Source: Lentzea waywayandensis (lineage in GTDB: Bacteria; Actinomycetota; Actinomycetes; Mycobacteriales; Pseudonocardiaceae). From it: 64,000 nucleotides of DNA. The notes beneath the pieces are model-generated. The model saw only the letters and a list, made by a program, of their open reading frames with translations. It was not told the origin of the DNA and searched no databases. The position numbers were made by a program, and so were the translations under genes. Where the stretch lies: positions 62,001-126,000 of the forward strand of contig NZ_FOYL01000009.1 of the NCBI RefSeq assembly GCF_900115955.1, read 5' to 3'. Shown piece after piece: positions 43,289 through 50,718 of this stretch. Position 1 is the first letter of the stretch. Each line of letters opens with the position of its first letter.

Positions 43289-44251
43289 TCAGGGAAGGGC
43301 GAGCCAGCCGCAGCCCTGGCGCCAGTGGCCGCCGGACTGGAGGTGGCTGACGATCGCGCGCTGAAGGGTGGTGTCCTGCGGCAAGGTGGCGATGTCGCCG
43401 GTACCGGGAGGGAGGTGGTGGACGAACTCGAGGACGTCGCTGTCACAGTCCGGCGTCGGTCCGAACGGGGACCAGCGGCGTTGGAACCGGACGATGTTCG
43501 AGCTCTCCGGCAGGAACCGCGCGAGCTGCGGGTCGAGCAGCCACGAGCGGCAGGTGCCGTACTCGTAGCCCTCGTCCGGGAAATGCGCTGTGAAGAACGG
43601 CCTCGCGCGGCGGAACGACTCGTCGCACGCCTCGGGTGTCATCGGGCCGTCGCCCGGGATGTGCACTTCCAGGACGGGTGTGCCGTCCTTCGGGCCGTCG
43701 TCCGACTCCGCCTGGTACTCGTCGATCGTGAGCACCGCGCGGTCGAACTGGAGCCTGCCGAGCCGGAAGAGCGTGCCGCGGAAGTGCCGCACGAGCCAGC
43801 CCTGCCGGTCGAAACCGCCTGTGTCGTAGTACTTGCGGTAGCTGACGACCTTGGCGCCGAGGTCCTGCACGGTCGCAGCGGTGACGTCGAACGGGATGTT
43901 CAGCCTGCTGTGCAACGCCAGCAGCGACGGCAGCGCGAGCAGGAAGAGGTGGACGTAGAAGTAGCGTCCGGCCTCGCCCAGTTCGGCGGGGGCGTTCGGC
44001 CAGTCCACCTTCCGGCTGGGGATCGGGTCCGCCGCGTAGAGGACCTGGTGGCAGCGCAGGAGCGCCTCCCACAGGTCCGGTGTCCTGTTCGGACTGGGCA
44101 GCGTCGCCAGCACGCCGGTGTGGTCGGCGTCCGGAACGCCGAGCAGCGCGAGCCGTCGTGTGGCCTCCGCTGTCGTCACCGGTTCCAGGTCCGCGACGTC
44201 GGCTCCGGGCTGTTTCAGCAGCGCGGCGAGCCAGTCGTCGGTCTCGCTCAT
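43289..44251 (-). CDS. acyltransferase-domain protein (NAT_N plus GNAT_C)
   Basis: 320 residues. The helical N-terminal part (to about 140) resembles the N-acyltransferase N domain. The C-terminal part has the GNAT_C pattern 'VLEVHIPGDGPMTPEACDES', 'FPDEGYEYGTCRSWLLDPQL', 'LPESSNIVRFQRRW'. The family is poorly characterised; an acyl transfer to an amino sugar or its reversal would fit the context. It is first gene of the NgcE-type importer operon, 27 bp before the binding protein. Confidence 0.65.
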   Translation of the reverse strand: MSETDDWLAALLKQPGADVADLEPVTTAEATRRLALLGVPDADHTGVLATLPSPNRTPDLWEALLRCHQVLYAADPIPSRKVDWPNAPAELGEAGRYFYVHLFLLALPSLLALHSRLNIPFDVTAATVQDLGAKVVSYRKYYDTGGFDRQGWLVRHFRGTLFRLGRLQFDRAVLTIDEYQAESDDGPKDGTPVLEVHIPGDGPMTPEACDESFRRARPFFTAHFPDEGYEYGTCRSWLLDPQLARFLPESSNIVRFQRRWSPFGPTPDCDSDVLEFVHHLPPGTGDIATLPQDTTLQRAIVSHLQSGGHWRQGCGWLALP

Positions 44252-44289
44252 GGCGGCACCTGCTTTCCGGCGATTCCTTCCCCGAAACG

Positions 44290-44298
44290 GGAATGAAT
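44290..44298. promoter_or_regulatory. operator copy GGAATGAAT
   Basis: Matches the locus motif; lies between the minus-strand promoter at 44327-44354 and the acyltransferase start. Confidence 0.5.
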
Positions 44299-44326
44299 AT
44301 GGCGTGTCTTGCCCTGGTTCGGCACA

Positions 44327-44354
44327 TCATTATGTGTGACCTCCTGCACGTCAA
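44327..44354 (-). promoter_or_regulatory. promoter of the acyltransferase-NgcE operon
   Basis: Minus strand TTGACG (44354-44349), 16-nt spacer, TAATGA (44332-44327). Good match to sigma-70 boxes. Confidence 0.55.
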
Positions 44355-44374
44355 TGATTCTTCGCAGGTCACAC
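44334..44374. promoter_or_regulatory. second palindrome class GTGTGACCT-N23-AGGTCACAC
   Basis: Perfect 9-bp arms at 44334-44342 and 44366-44374 embracing the -35 box of the minus-strand promoter. CACAT-CATT-ATGTG (44323-44336) overlaps its left end. Unlike the GntR-type motif, so a second regulator may bind. Confidence 0.5.
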
Positions 44375-44385
44375 GAACAGCTGAA

Positions 44386-44408
44386 GAATGACTACGGTGC
44401 GCTCATTC
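44386..44408. promoter_or_regulatory. operator copy GAATGA-N11-TCATTC
   Basis: Inverted half-sites of the locus motif in the divergent gap. Confidence 0.5.
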
Positions 44409-44436
44409 CCCCAGGCCAGAGCCTTGCGGTGCGTGA

Positions 44437-44447
44437 GGATTCATTCC
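44437..44447. promoter_or_regulatory. operator copy GGATTCATTCC
   Basis: Exact complement of the copy inside the regulator gene (37362-37372). Confidence 0.6.
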
Positions 44448-44456
44448 TTCGAGACC

Positions 44457-44467
44457 GGATTCATACC
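44457..44467. promoter_or_regulatory. operator copy GGATTCATACC at the -35 box
   Basis: One base before TTGACT (44469-44474); one mismatch to the copy 20 bp upstream. Confidence 0.55.
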
Positions 44468-44468
44468 G

Positions 44469-44498
44469 TTGACTCGGCAATCAGCGGCGCATTTGAAT
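44469..44498 (+). promoter_or_regulatory. promoter of the oxidoreductase-hexosaminidase operon
   Basis: TTGACT (44469-44474), 18-nt spacer, TTGAAT (44493-44498). The expected start site near 44505 coincides with the ATG at 44506, so a leaderless message is possible. Confidence 0.4.
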
Positions 44499-45468
44499 GG
44501 CACGCATGTCCCATCCCGGTCTCCGGCTCGCTGTCGCCGGAGCAGCACATCCGCACGTCGCCTACGTTCTCGACGAACTGCCCCTTCGCACCGATGTCGA
44601 ACTGGTCGGCATCAGCGATCCGGACCCCGCGCTCGCCCGCCGCTACCGGGTGCTGTCGTACGCCGACCACCGCTCGTTGCTCGACGCCCAGCGGCCTGAT
44701 GTCGTTGTGGTCGCGGGCATCTACTCCGAACGTGGTCCCGTCGTGGTGGACGCGCTGCGGGCAGGCGCACACGTCATCGCCGACAAACCTTTGTGCACCA
44801 GCCTGTCCGATGTGGACGCGATCGCGGCGGCCGCCTCCGGGACTGGGCGGTCCGTCTCGTTGCTGCTGGAGAAGCGCGGCCACCCGGAGACGCTCGCGGC
44901 CCGCGCGCTCCTCGACTCCGGAGCACTCGGGTCGTTGGCGCTGATCGCCGCGTCCGGGCCGCACAAGCTCAACCGCGGCTCCCGGCCGTCCTGGTTCCTC
45001 GACCGTTCGACCTACGGCGGCGTGGTGGCCGATCTGGCCGTGCACGACATCGACCTCGTGCTGTGGCTGACCGGCGCTCGCGAGGGCACGGTGAGCGCGG
45101 TCGGTGACGCGCTGCACGGCGCGGTCCTGCTGCGAGCGGGTGAGGTGGCGGCGACGATCGAGGTCAGCTGGCTGACACCGGACGCGGCGCCGTGGCACGG
45201 CGACTACCGCATGCGCCTCACGGGCACCGGCGGAACGGCAGAACTGATGTGGGCTCGGGGAGAACTGACCGCTGTCACGCAGGACCGTCCACCATGGACT
45301 GTCGCGCTGCCACCGAGCCGGCGTCCGGCCGCTGCCGCACTGGACGCGCTCGCGGCCGGTCAGGAACCAGAAGTCGGCACCTCCGCGAGCCTCCTCGCGA
45401 CCCGAATCGCGTTGCTGGCTCAGGACAGCGCGGACGGCGGAGGGGTGGTGCACAGGTGGGCGGCCTGA
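44497..45468 (+). CDS. Gfo/Idh/MocA-family oxidoreductase (2 of 4)
   Basis: 323 residues from ATG 44497, or 320 from ATG 44506, which would fit a leaderless transcript. The N-terminal loop AVAGAAHPHVAYV is a divergent Rossmann motif. DKP replaces EKP in HVIADKPLCTS, and the C-terminal substrate domain has 'DLAVHDIDLVLWLTG'. It starts a four-gene operon with two further oxidoreductases and the GH20 hexosaminidase. Its 3' end overlaps the next gene by 13 bp. Confidence 0.8.
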   Translation: MARMSHPGLRLAVAGAAHPHVAYVLDELPLRTDVELVGISDPDPALARRYRVLSYADHRSLLDAQRPDVVVVAGIYSERGPVVVDALRAGAHVIADKPLCTSLSDVDAIAAAASGTGRSVSLLLEKRGHPETLAARALLDSGALGSLALIAASGPHKLNRGSRPSWFLDRSTYGGVVADLAVHDIDLVLWLTGAREGTVSAVGDALHGAVLLRAGEVAATIEVSWLTPDAAPWHGDYRMRLTGTGGTAELMWARGELTAVTQDRPPWTVALPPSRRPAAAALDALAAGQEPEVGTSASLLATRIALLAQDSADGGGVVHRWAA

Positions 45469-46388
45469 GGTTCGCGCTGGTCGGAGCAGGCGCGATCGGC
45501 GAGACGCACGCGCGGTCGATCACGTCCTCGGCGGAGCTGGCCGTGGTCGTGGACAACAGCTTGGACCGGGCTCGGCGGCTGACGGCCGATTTCGGTGGCA
45601 CGCCGATGACGTCGTTGGCCGACGCGTTCGAGCACGTAGACGCGGTGAGCGTGTGTCTGCCCAGCGGTGCGCACGCGGACGCGGCCGTACTCGCGTTGCA
45701 GGCGGGCAAGCACGTGGTCGTGGAGAAGCCGATCGACGTCACGCTCTCCGCGGCGGACCGGATCATCGCCGCCGAACGGGAGTCCGGGCGCACGGTGGCG
45801 GTGATCAGCCAGCGGCGGTTCCAGGCCGAGCCCGCGGCTGCGCGTCGGGCGGTCAGCGACCTCGGGCGGATCACGTCGGGCATCGCCGAGTCGACGTTCT
45901 GGCGCCCGCAGGAGTACTACGACTCCAAGCCGTGGCGCGGCACGTGGGCGCTCGACGGCGGCGGTGCGTTGATGAACCAGGGCATTCACGCCGTCGACCT
46001 GCTGTTGTGGCTGATGGGTGAGCCGGTGGAGGTGTTCGCCCGCAGCGCTTGTCTGGCCCACGACCGGATCGAGGTCGAGGACACGGTCGCGGCGGTGGTG
46101 ACGTTCGCGAGCGGCGCGCTGGGCACGATCACCGCGACCACGGCCGCCCATCCCGGCCTGCCGGTGCGGGTCGCGGTGCACGGCGACCGCGGCAGCGTCG
46201 TGATCGGCGAGAGCGGCTCCCTCGACGACGCGCACCTCGCCCAGTACACCGACTTCCTCGACGCCGTCCGCGACTCCCGGCCACCACTCGTCGGCACAGC
46301 GGACGCACGCCTCGCTCTCGCCGTCGTGCTCGCCATCTACGAGTCCGCCCGCACCGGGAAACCCGTCGAGCTGAATGGAGAACGGTAG
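45456..46388 (+). CDS. Gfo/Idh/MocA-family oxidoreductase (3 of 4)
   Basis: 310 residues, classic member: ALVGAGAIGETHAR loop, EKP in HVVVEKPIDVT near residue 95, and 'ALMNQGIHAVDLLLWLMG' with the catalytic-region His. GTG 45456 has GGAGGGG about ten bases upstream; a longer in-frame reading is not supported. Coupled to both neighbours (13-bp and 1-bp overlaps). Likely oxidises or epimerises the sugar freed by the hexosaminidase or lyases. Confidence 0.82.
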   Translation: MGGLRFALVGAGAIGETHARSITSSAELAVVVDNSLDRARRLTADFGGTPMTSLADAFEHVDAVSVCLPSGAHADAAVLALQAGKHVVVEKPIDVTLSAADRIIAAERESGRTVAVISQRRFQAEPAAARRAVSDLGRITSGIAESTFWRPQEYYDSKPWRGTWALDGGGALMNQGIHAVDLLLWLMGEPVEVFARSACLAHDRIEVEDTVAAVVTFASGALGTITATTAAHPGLPVRVAVHGDRGSVVIGESGSLDDAHLAQYTDFLDAVRDSRPPLVGTADARLALAVVLAIYESARTGKPVELNGER

Positions 46389-47182
46389 TGCGCATCGGCA
46401 TCATCGGCACCGAGAACAGCCACGTCGACCACATCATCGACCACCTCAACACCAGACAGGGCCCCCGCGTGGTGGCCGTCAGCGGTGGCCGCTCGGAGCG
46501 CAACGAGTCGTTGCAGGACAAGGGTTCACTCGAACGGATCGTGGACGCGCCGGAGGACCTGCTCGGCCTGGTCGACGCGGTGGTCGTCGCCGACCGGCAC
46601 GGCGATCTGCACCGCGCCCACGCCGTGCCGTTCCTGCGGGAAGGCCTGCCGGTGTTCGTCGACAAACCGCTGGCCTGCACCGTCGAGGACGCCTCCGCGA
46701 TCGTCGCGGAGTCCTTGGCCCACAACGCGCCGCTCACGTCGTTCTCCGCGCTGCGCTGGATCCCCGACACCGAAGCCCTTGCCGCACAAGGTCCCGCACG
46801 CCGAGTCGTGACGTCCGGGCCAGTGGATCCGGCCAGCCCTCATGGCGGGATCTTCTTCTACGGCATCCACCCGGTCGACGTGGCGTTGCGCCTCGCACCA
46901 GGCACCATCCGGTCGGTCGCCGTCACCCGGCTCTCCGACCGGATCGCCGTCCAAGCCGCGGTGGGCGACACCGAGGTCGAGATCAACCTGATGCTGGGCG
47001 AGGCGCCGTTCACCGGCTCCCTCGGCGCGGCGGAACGCACGCTCGAGCTCGACGAGCACTACTTCGTCCCCGGCCTGGAGGCGTTCCTGGCCATGGCCAC
47101 CACCGGCAGGCAGCCCATCAGCCACGACGACCTGCTCCGCCCCATCCACCTGCTCAACGCCGTCGCGAAGGCCATCGCATGA
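46388..47182 (+). CDS. short Gfo/Idh-like oxidoreductase (4 of 4)
   Basis: 264 residues, 50-80 shorter than usual. The Rossmann start IGIIGTENSHVDHIIDHLNT has Ser-His in place of the typical Gly-x-His. DKP is in PVFVDKPLACT. The substrate domain is reduced but keeps 'GGIFFYGIHPVDVALRL'. The start GTG shares its G with the preceding TAG; the stop overlaps the hexosaminidase ATG. The reduced size suggests a specialised or small-substrate enzyme. Confidence 0.75.
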   Translation: MRIGIIGTENSHVDHIIDHLNTRQGPRVVAVSGGRSERNESLQDKGSLERIVDAPEDLLGLVDAVVVADRHGDLHRAHAVPFLREGLPVFVDKPLACTVEDASAIVAESLAHNAPLTSFSALRWIPDTEALAAQGPARRVVTSGPVDPASPHGGIFFYGIHPVDVALRLAPGTIRSVAVTRLSDRIAVQAAVGDTEVEINLMLGEAPFTGSLGAAERTLELDEHYFVPGLEAFLAMATTGRQPISHDDLLRPIHLLNAVAKAIA

Positions 47183-48639
47183 TCATCCCCAAGCCGGTCC
47201 ACCTGGTCCGCTCCCCCGGCGTGTTCACGCTGTCGCCCACGTCCGCGATCGCCGCCTCCGGTGACGCGCTGCCCGTCGCCCGGTTGTTGCAGTCCTATGT
47301 GGATCTGCCGCTGCGCGAGGACGGCGACGTCGTGCTGGAGGTCGAAGGTGCCGGCGAGGGCTACACGTTGTCCGTGACGCCGTCGTCGGTTCGGCTGCGC
47401 GGGTCGGTCGCGGGTCTGCGGCACGCCGTGCAGTCGTTGCGGCAACTGATCTCCGGCTCCGAGATCCCGGCGGTCGAGGTGCGCGACGAACCCCGGTTCG
47501 CCTGGCGCGGCGCCATGATCGACGTGGCGCGGCACTTCCTGCCCCTGCCGTACCTGCGGCGTCTCGTCGACCAGATCGCGCTGTACAAGCTCAACGTCCT
47601 GCACCTGCACCTCACCGACGACCAGGGCTGGCGGATGCCGATCGACCGCTACCCGGCGCTGACGTCCGTCGGCGGGTGGCGCACCGAGAGCATGATCGGC
47701 CCGGCCGGCGGTTCCGCCTACGACGGAATCCCCCACGGCGGCGCCTACACCAAGGTGGAGCTGCGGTCGCTCGTCGCCTATGCGGCGGCTCGCGGCGTGA
47801 CCGTCGTTCCCGAGATCGAGATGCCCGGCCACGCCCGCGCCGCCCTCGCCGCGTACCCGGAACTGGGCAACTTCCCCGGCCGCACGCTGCCCGTGTGGAC
47901 CGGCTGGGGCGTGTCCGACGCGCTGTTCGGCGTGCAGGAGAAGACCTTCGCCTTCCTGCGCGACGTCCTGAGCGAGGTGCTGGAGGTGTTCCCGTCCCCG
48001 CACATCCACATCGGCGGCGACGAGTGCCCGGCCGTCGAATGGGAGACGAGCCCGCTCGCCGCCACCCGCGTCGCCGCCGAGGGCCTGCCGGGAGCGTCCG
48101 CGCTGCACGGCTGGTTCCTGGGCCGGATCAGCGAGTTCCTGGTCTCCCAGGGCCGGCACCCGATCTGCTGGGACGACGGCGAGAACCCGCACGGCCTCCC
48201 GCGCCAGGCCGCGGTGATGATCTGGCGCGACCCCCGGCACGGCCTGGAAGCCGTCCGTCGTGGCCATCACCTGGTCATGGCGCCGTTCCGCAGCACCTAC
48301 CTCGACTACCCGCAGAGCGCCGAGGGCGAGCCACCCGGCCAGCCCGCCGCCGTGGTGTCGCTGGAGGACGTCTACCGCAACGACCCGCTGCCGGCCTCGT
48401 GGGACGCCGAGTGCGCGGCGCGGGTGCTCGGGACGCAGGGCCAGCTGTGGACGGAGTTCGTGCGGACGCCCGAGCACGCCGAGTACCTGGCGTTCCCCCG
48501 GCTCTGCGCGCTGGCCGAGTCGGCGTGGTCGGTGGAGCGGGACTGGACGGACTTCAGTTCACGCCTCGCCGCGCACGCACCGATGCTCGCCGAGGTCGCG
48601 CCGCATCACCGGCCTCTCGACGGGAACCTCACACCTTGA
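47179..48639 (+). CDS. cytoplasmic beta-N-acetylhexosaminidase (GH20)
   Basis: 486 residues without a signal peptide. GH20b domain about 1-100; catalytic TIM barrel from 105, beginning FAWRGAMIDVARHF. The catalytic Asp281-Glu282 pair is in HIHIGGDE. Members remove terminal GlcNAc or GalNAc by substrate-assisted catalysis. Inside the cell it would trim oligosaccharides imported by the NgcE-type system. The ATG overlaps the previous stop (ATGA). It overlaps the convergent ArfC-like gene by 11 bp. Confidence 0.9.
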   Translation: MIIPKPVHLVRSPGVFTLSPTSAIAASGDALPVARLLQSYVDLPLREDGDVVLEVEGAGEGYTLSVTPSSVRLRGSVAGLRHAVQSLRQLISGSEIPAVEVRDEPRFAWRGAMIDVARHFLPLPYLRRLVDQIALYKLNVLHLHLTDDQGWRMPIDRYPALTSVGGWRTESMIGPAGGSAYDGIPHGGAYTKVELRSLVAYAAARGVTVVPEIEMPGHARAALAAYPELGNFPGRTLPVWTGWGVSDALFGVQEKTFAFLRDVLSEVLEVFPSPHIHIGGDECPAVEWETSPLAATRVAAEGLPGASALHGWFLGRISEFLVSQGRHPICWDDGENPHGLPRQAAVMIWRDPRHGLEAVRRGHHLVMAPFRSTYLDYPQSAEGEPPGQPAAVVSLEDVYRNDPLPASWDAECAARVLGTQGQLWTEFVRTPEHAEYLAFPRLCALAESAWSVERDWTDFSSRLAAHAPMLAEVAPHHRPLDGNLTP

Positions 48640-48988
48640 CGCGGCCCTTGGTGGTCCACATCCGGTAGCCCGCCGACACGGCCTCCGCCTCCGACCCGAA
48701 CGTCATGTCGCCCTTGGTCCGCCGGTAGTACGGCGAGTCGGGCGTGTGGTAGACCATCGTCTTCGAGTTGCCCTTGACCGGCAACGACTCCTGCTTCGCG
48801 GGCTTCGGCGCGACCGGCTGTTCGGCGATCACCACCTGCTCCGCCGCCGGCCGGGGTGCGGGAAGAGCGAGGCGGGTCTTCGGGCGTTCGGGCTGAAGGC
48901 GGCCGCGCACGGACAACCACGTCACCAGCGAGCCGACCGCGAACGACACCAGGCACAGCAGGAACATCTGCGAGAACAACCAGAGCAC
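48629..48988 (-). CDS. small membrane protein, ArfC-like
   Basis: 119 residues. One N-terminal membrane helix (residues 3-22), a Pro/Ala/basic linker, and a C-terminal conserved part 'HTPDSPYYRRTKGDMTFGSE' and 'SAGYRMW'. It resembles proteins annotated as ArfC-like, encoded next to OmpATb/ArfA in mycobacteria. Here too an ArfA-like gene lies directly upstream (9 bp gap), which supports the name. GTG start with AGGAG. Function of ArfC is unclear. Confidence 0.65.
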   Translation of the reverse strand: MLWLFSQMFLLCLVSFAVGSLVTWLSVRGRLQPERPKTRLALPAPRPAAEQVVIAEQPVAPKPAKQESLPVKGNSKTMVYHTPDSPYYRRTKGDMTFGSEAEAVSAGYRMWTTKGRVKV

Positions 48989-48997
48989 AGCGAACTC

Positions 48998-49963
48998 CTA
49001 ACGGACTACGACGTCGACCTGGCGTGTGGCCGGGTCGTACTCGCCGCCGGGGGCGGGACGGGTCTCGATGGCGATCAACGCGGGCGACACGCCCTGGCCC
49101 ACGAGGACGTCGCGCACCATCTGGCCGCGCGTCGTGGCCACCGCCGGGTCGGTGCCGTGTGCCACCAACGTGATCGAGGCGCGGGGAGCGACCAGAAGCA
49201 TGCGGCCCACGCGTTGGATGAGCACCGTGCCGTGGCCTTCGTAGGCGGTGGTGCCCTGCACGAACCGGATCGCGCCGTTGCCGTTGACCAGGCGGGAGAT
49301 CGAGTCGTGCAGCGCCTCGACGTTCAGGTCGCCGACCGCCGCGGACGGGCCGACCTCGATGCGGTCGGTGACCTGAAGGCCGTTCGCGGCCTGGGTGACG
49401 GCCTCGCGGACGGCGGTGGCACGAGCCTCGTCGGGGACGCGGGCGGCGATCGCGATCTGACCGTTGTGGACGGTCGCGGTCACGTCGGAGACCTTGGCGG
49501 ACAGGGCGGCGGAGACGACGCGCCCGACGACGGCCGGTGGAATCGGCAGCAGGCCGCCGAGCCGGAGCGCCGCTGTGACGCGGTGGTCGGCAGCCTGCAC
49601 GGCCTCGATGAGCGCGCCGCGTTCCGCGTCGTCGGCGACCGCGCCGGAGACCAGGATCTCGGCACCGCGCACCGCGACGAACAGCTGCGCCGGTTCGGCC
49701 TGCCGCACCTCGGCCCCGCCGACACCGGACACGTCGGAGACCACGGCGCGCACCGCGTCCACCGAGCGCGGCGCGACCTCGCTGACCACGACGGACCGGC
49801 CCTCCACGGCGACAACACCGTGGTAGCCGGCCTTTTCCAGCGCTGAACGCACGTCGGCGTGCAGCGTCCGCTCGATGCCACCGCTGTAGACGACCACGCC
49901 GGTGGCGGCGAGCAACGCGGGCAGCAACAGCCCGCCAATCCAAACCGCGTGAGGCAAACGCAC
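48998..49963 (-). CDS. ArfA/OmpATb-like protein: membrane anchor, BON domains, OmpA C-terminal domain
   Basis: 321 residues from GTG 49963. A membrane helix is at about 5-27, BON-like repeats run between 35 and 210 (repeated 'V.GR.V.VSGxV' and 'VTATVHNGQIAIAARVPDEA'), and the terminal OmpA-like domain (about 215-321) ends in 'VSPALIAIETRPAPGGEYDP'. OmpA domains bind peptidoglycan. In Mycobacterium tuberculosis the arfABC operon assists acid adaptation; whether that role holds here is unknown. Longer starts upstream give an unlikely Arg/Pro-rich tail. Confidence 0.72.
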   Translation of the reverse strand: MRLPHAVWIGGLLLPALLAATGVVVYSGGIERTLHADVRSALEKAGYHGVVAVEGRSVVVSEVAPRSVDAVRAVVSDVSGVGGAEVRQAEPAQLFVAVRGAEILVSGAVADDAERGALIEAVQAADHRVTAALRLGGLLPIPPAVVGRVVSAALSAKVSDVTATVHNGQIAIAARVPDEARATAVREAVTQAANGLQVTDRIEVGPSAAVGDLNVEALHDSISRLVNGNGAIRFVQGTTAYEGHGTVLIQRVGRMLLVAPRASITLVAHGTDPAVATTRGQMVRDVLVGQGVSPALIAIETRPAPGGEYDPATRQVDVVVR

Positions 49964-50064
49964 GGCGCAGGGGTACCGGACCTCGCGACCGAAAAGCCAG
50001 CCGCTCAAGCCTTTCGAACCGAACTTCACCCGGTCAGGTGGCAGGAACCGGGCCTGCCACCCGG

Positions 50065-50084
50065 CACAGGCCCCAGGGCCTGTG
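50065..50084. terminator. hairpin downstream of the membrane operon
   Basis: CACAGGCCC (50065-50073), CA, GGGCCTGTG (50076-50084). It lies about 115 bp beyond the stop of the 50200-50718 gene. The 13-mer CCGGCACAGGCCC at 50061-50073 recurs at 50188-50200 across that stop codon. Confidence 0.5.
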
Positions 50085-50199
50085 TCGCGCTTGAGGTGGT
50101 TCCTGGTGGTGCGGCCGGGCGGCCCGCGTACCGGTGTTGTACGTGGGTCGTCCGGCCGTGCCGCCGGGGGCCGCGTCGGGCCAGACTCCGGCACAGGCC

Positions 50200-50718
50200 C
50201 TAGTCGACGGCGGTCCGCGTCCGTCGCCAGGCGATCACGATCAACGCGATCAGGCCGAACAGCGGAATGGTGCTGACGGCCCAGGACAGGCCCATCGGCG
50301 GGCCCGGCTGCTCCATCACCTGGAGGTTCGTCAACTCACCGGTTCCCGCCCCTGCCGGTCCCTCGACGTCGAACCGCATCGTCCACGTCCCGGGCTCGGG
50401 CAGGGCGTAGATGTCCAGGCCCCACACCTCCCGCTTGCGGGGGTGCCGTGCCAGCGGGTCGTCCTCGGCCTCCACACCGTTGTGGAGCACGGTCAGCGTG
50501 CCCTTCTTGCCCGTGATGCCGTCCTCGGGCGCGAACGTGAAGTCCAGCGACTGCATGGCCTTCACCGGCCACGTGCTGAAGCCGACGGTCAGGTCGTACG
50601 GCCCCACCTGCACCTTCTCGGTGTGCACGACGTTCACCGGTTCGAAGGCGAGCGCCGGAGCGGTCAGGCCGAGCAGCAGCGCGACCGTCCCCGCGAGTCC
50701 CAGCAACGTCTTACGCAT
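50200..50718 (-). CDS. exported protein with C-terminal membrane helix, unknown function
   Basis: 172 residues. Signal peptide 1-24 (ALAFEP), a beta-sandwich-like ectodomain ('VGPYDLTVGFSTWPVKAMQS', 'YALPEPGTWTMRFDV') and a C-terminal helix at about 145-165 followed by Arg. The layout recalls YtkA/CopC-like modules anchored in the membrane. It is last of a four-gene operon. The ATG overlaps the preceding stop by eight bases with AAGGAAG upstream. No metal-binding residues are conspicuous. Confidence 0.7.
   Translation of the reverse strand: MRKTLLGLAGTVALLLGLTAPALAFEPVNVVHTEKVQVGPYDLTVGFSTWPVKAMQSLDFTFAPEDGITGKKGTLTVLHNGVEAEDDPLARHPRKREVWGLDIYALPEPGTWTMRFDVEGPAGAGTGELTNLQVMEQPGPPMGLSWAVSTIPLFGLIALIVIAWRRTRTAVD

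Noticed and set aside
44334..44374. CRP/FNR-type site
   Set aside because: Contains TGTGA and TCACA halves but separated by far more than six bases; kept only as an unassigned palindrome.
46375..48639. 754-codon reading of the hexosaminidase
   Set aside because: The first 268 codons are out-of-frame over the Gfo/Idh gene; ATG 47179 overlaps its stop and starts the GH20b domain.
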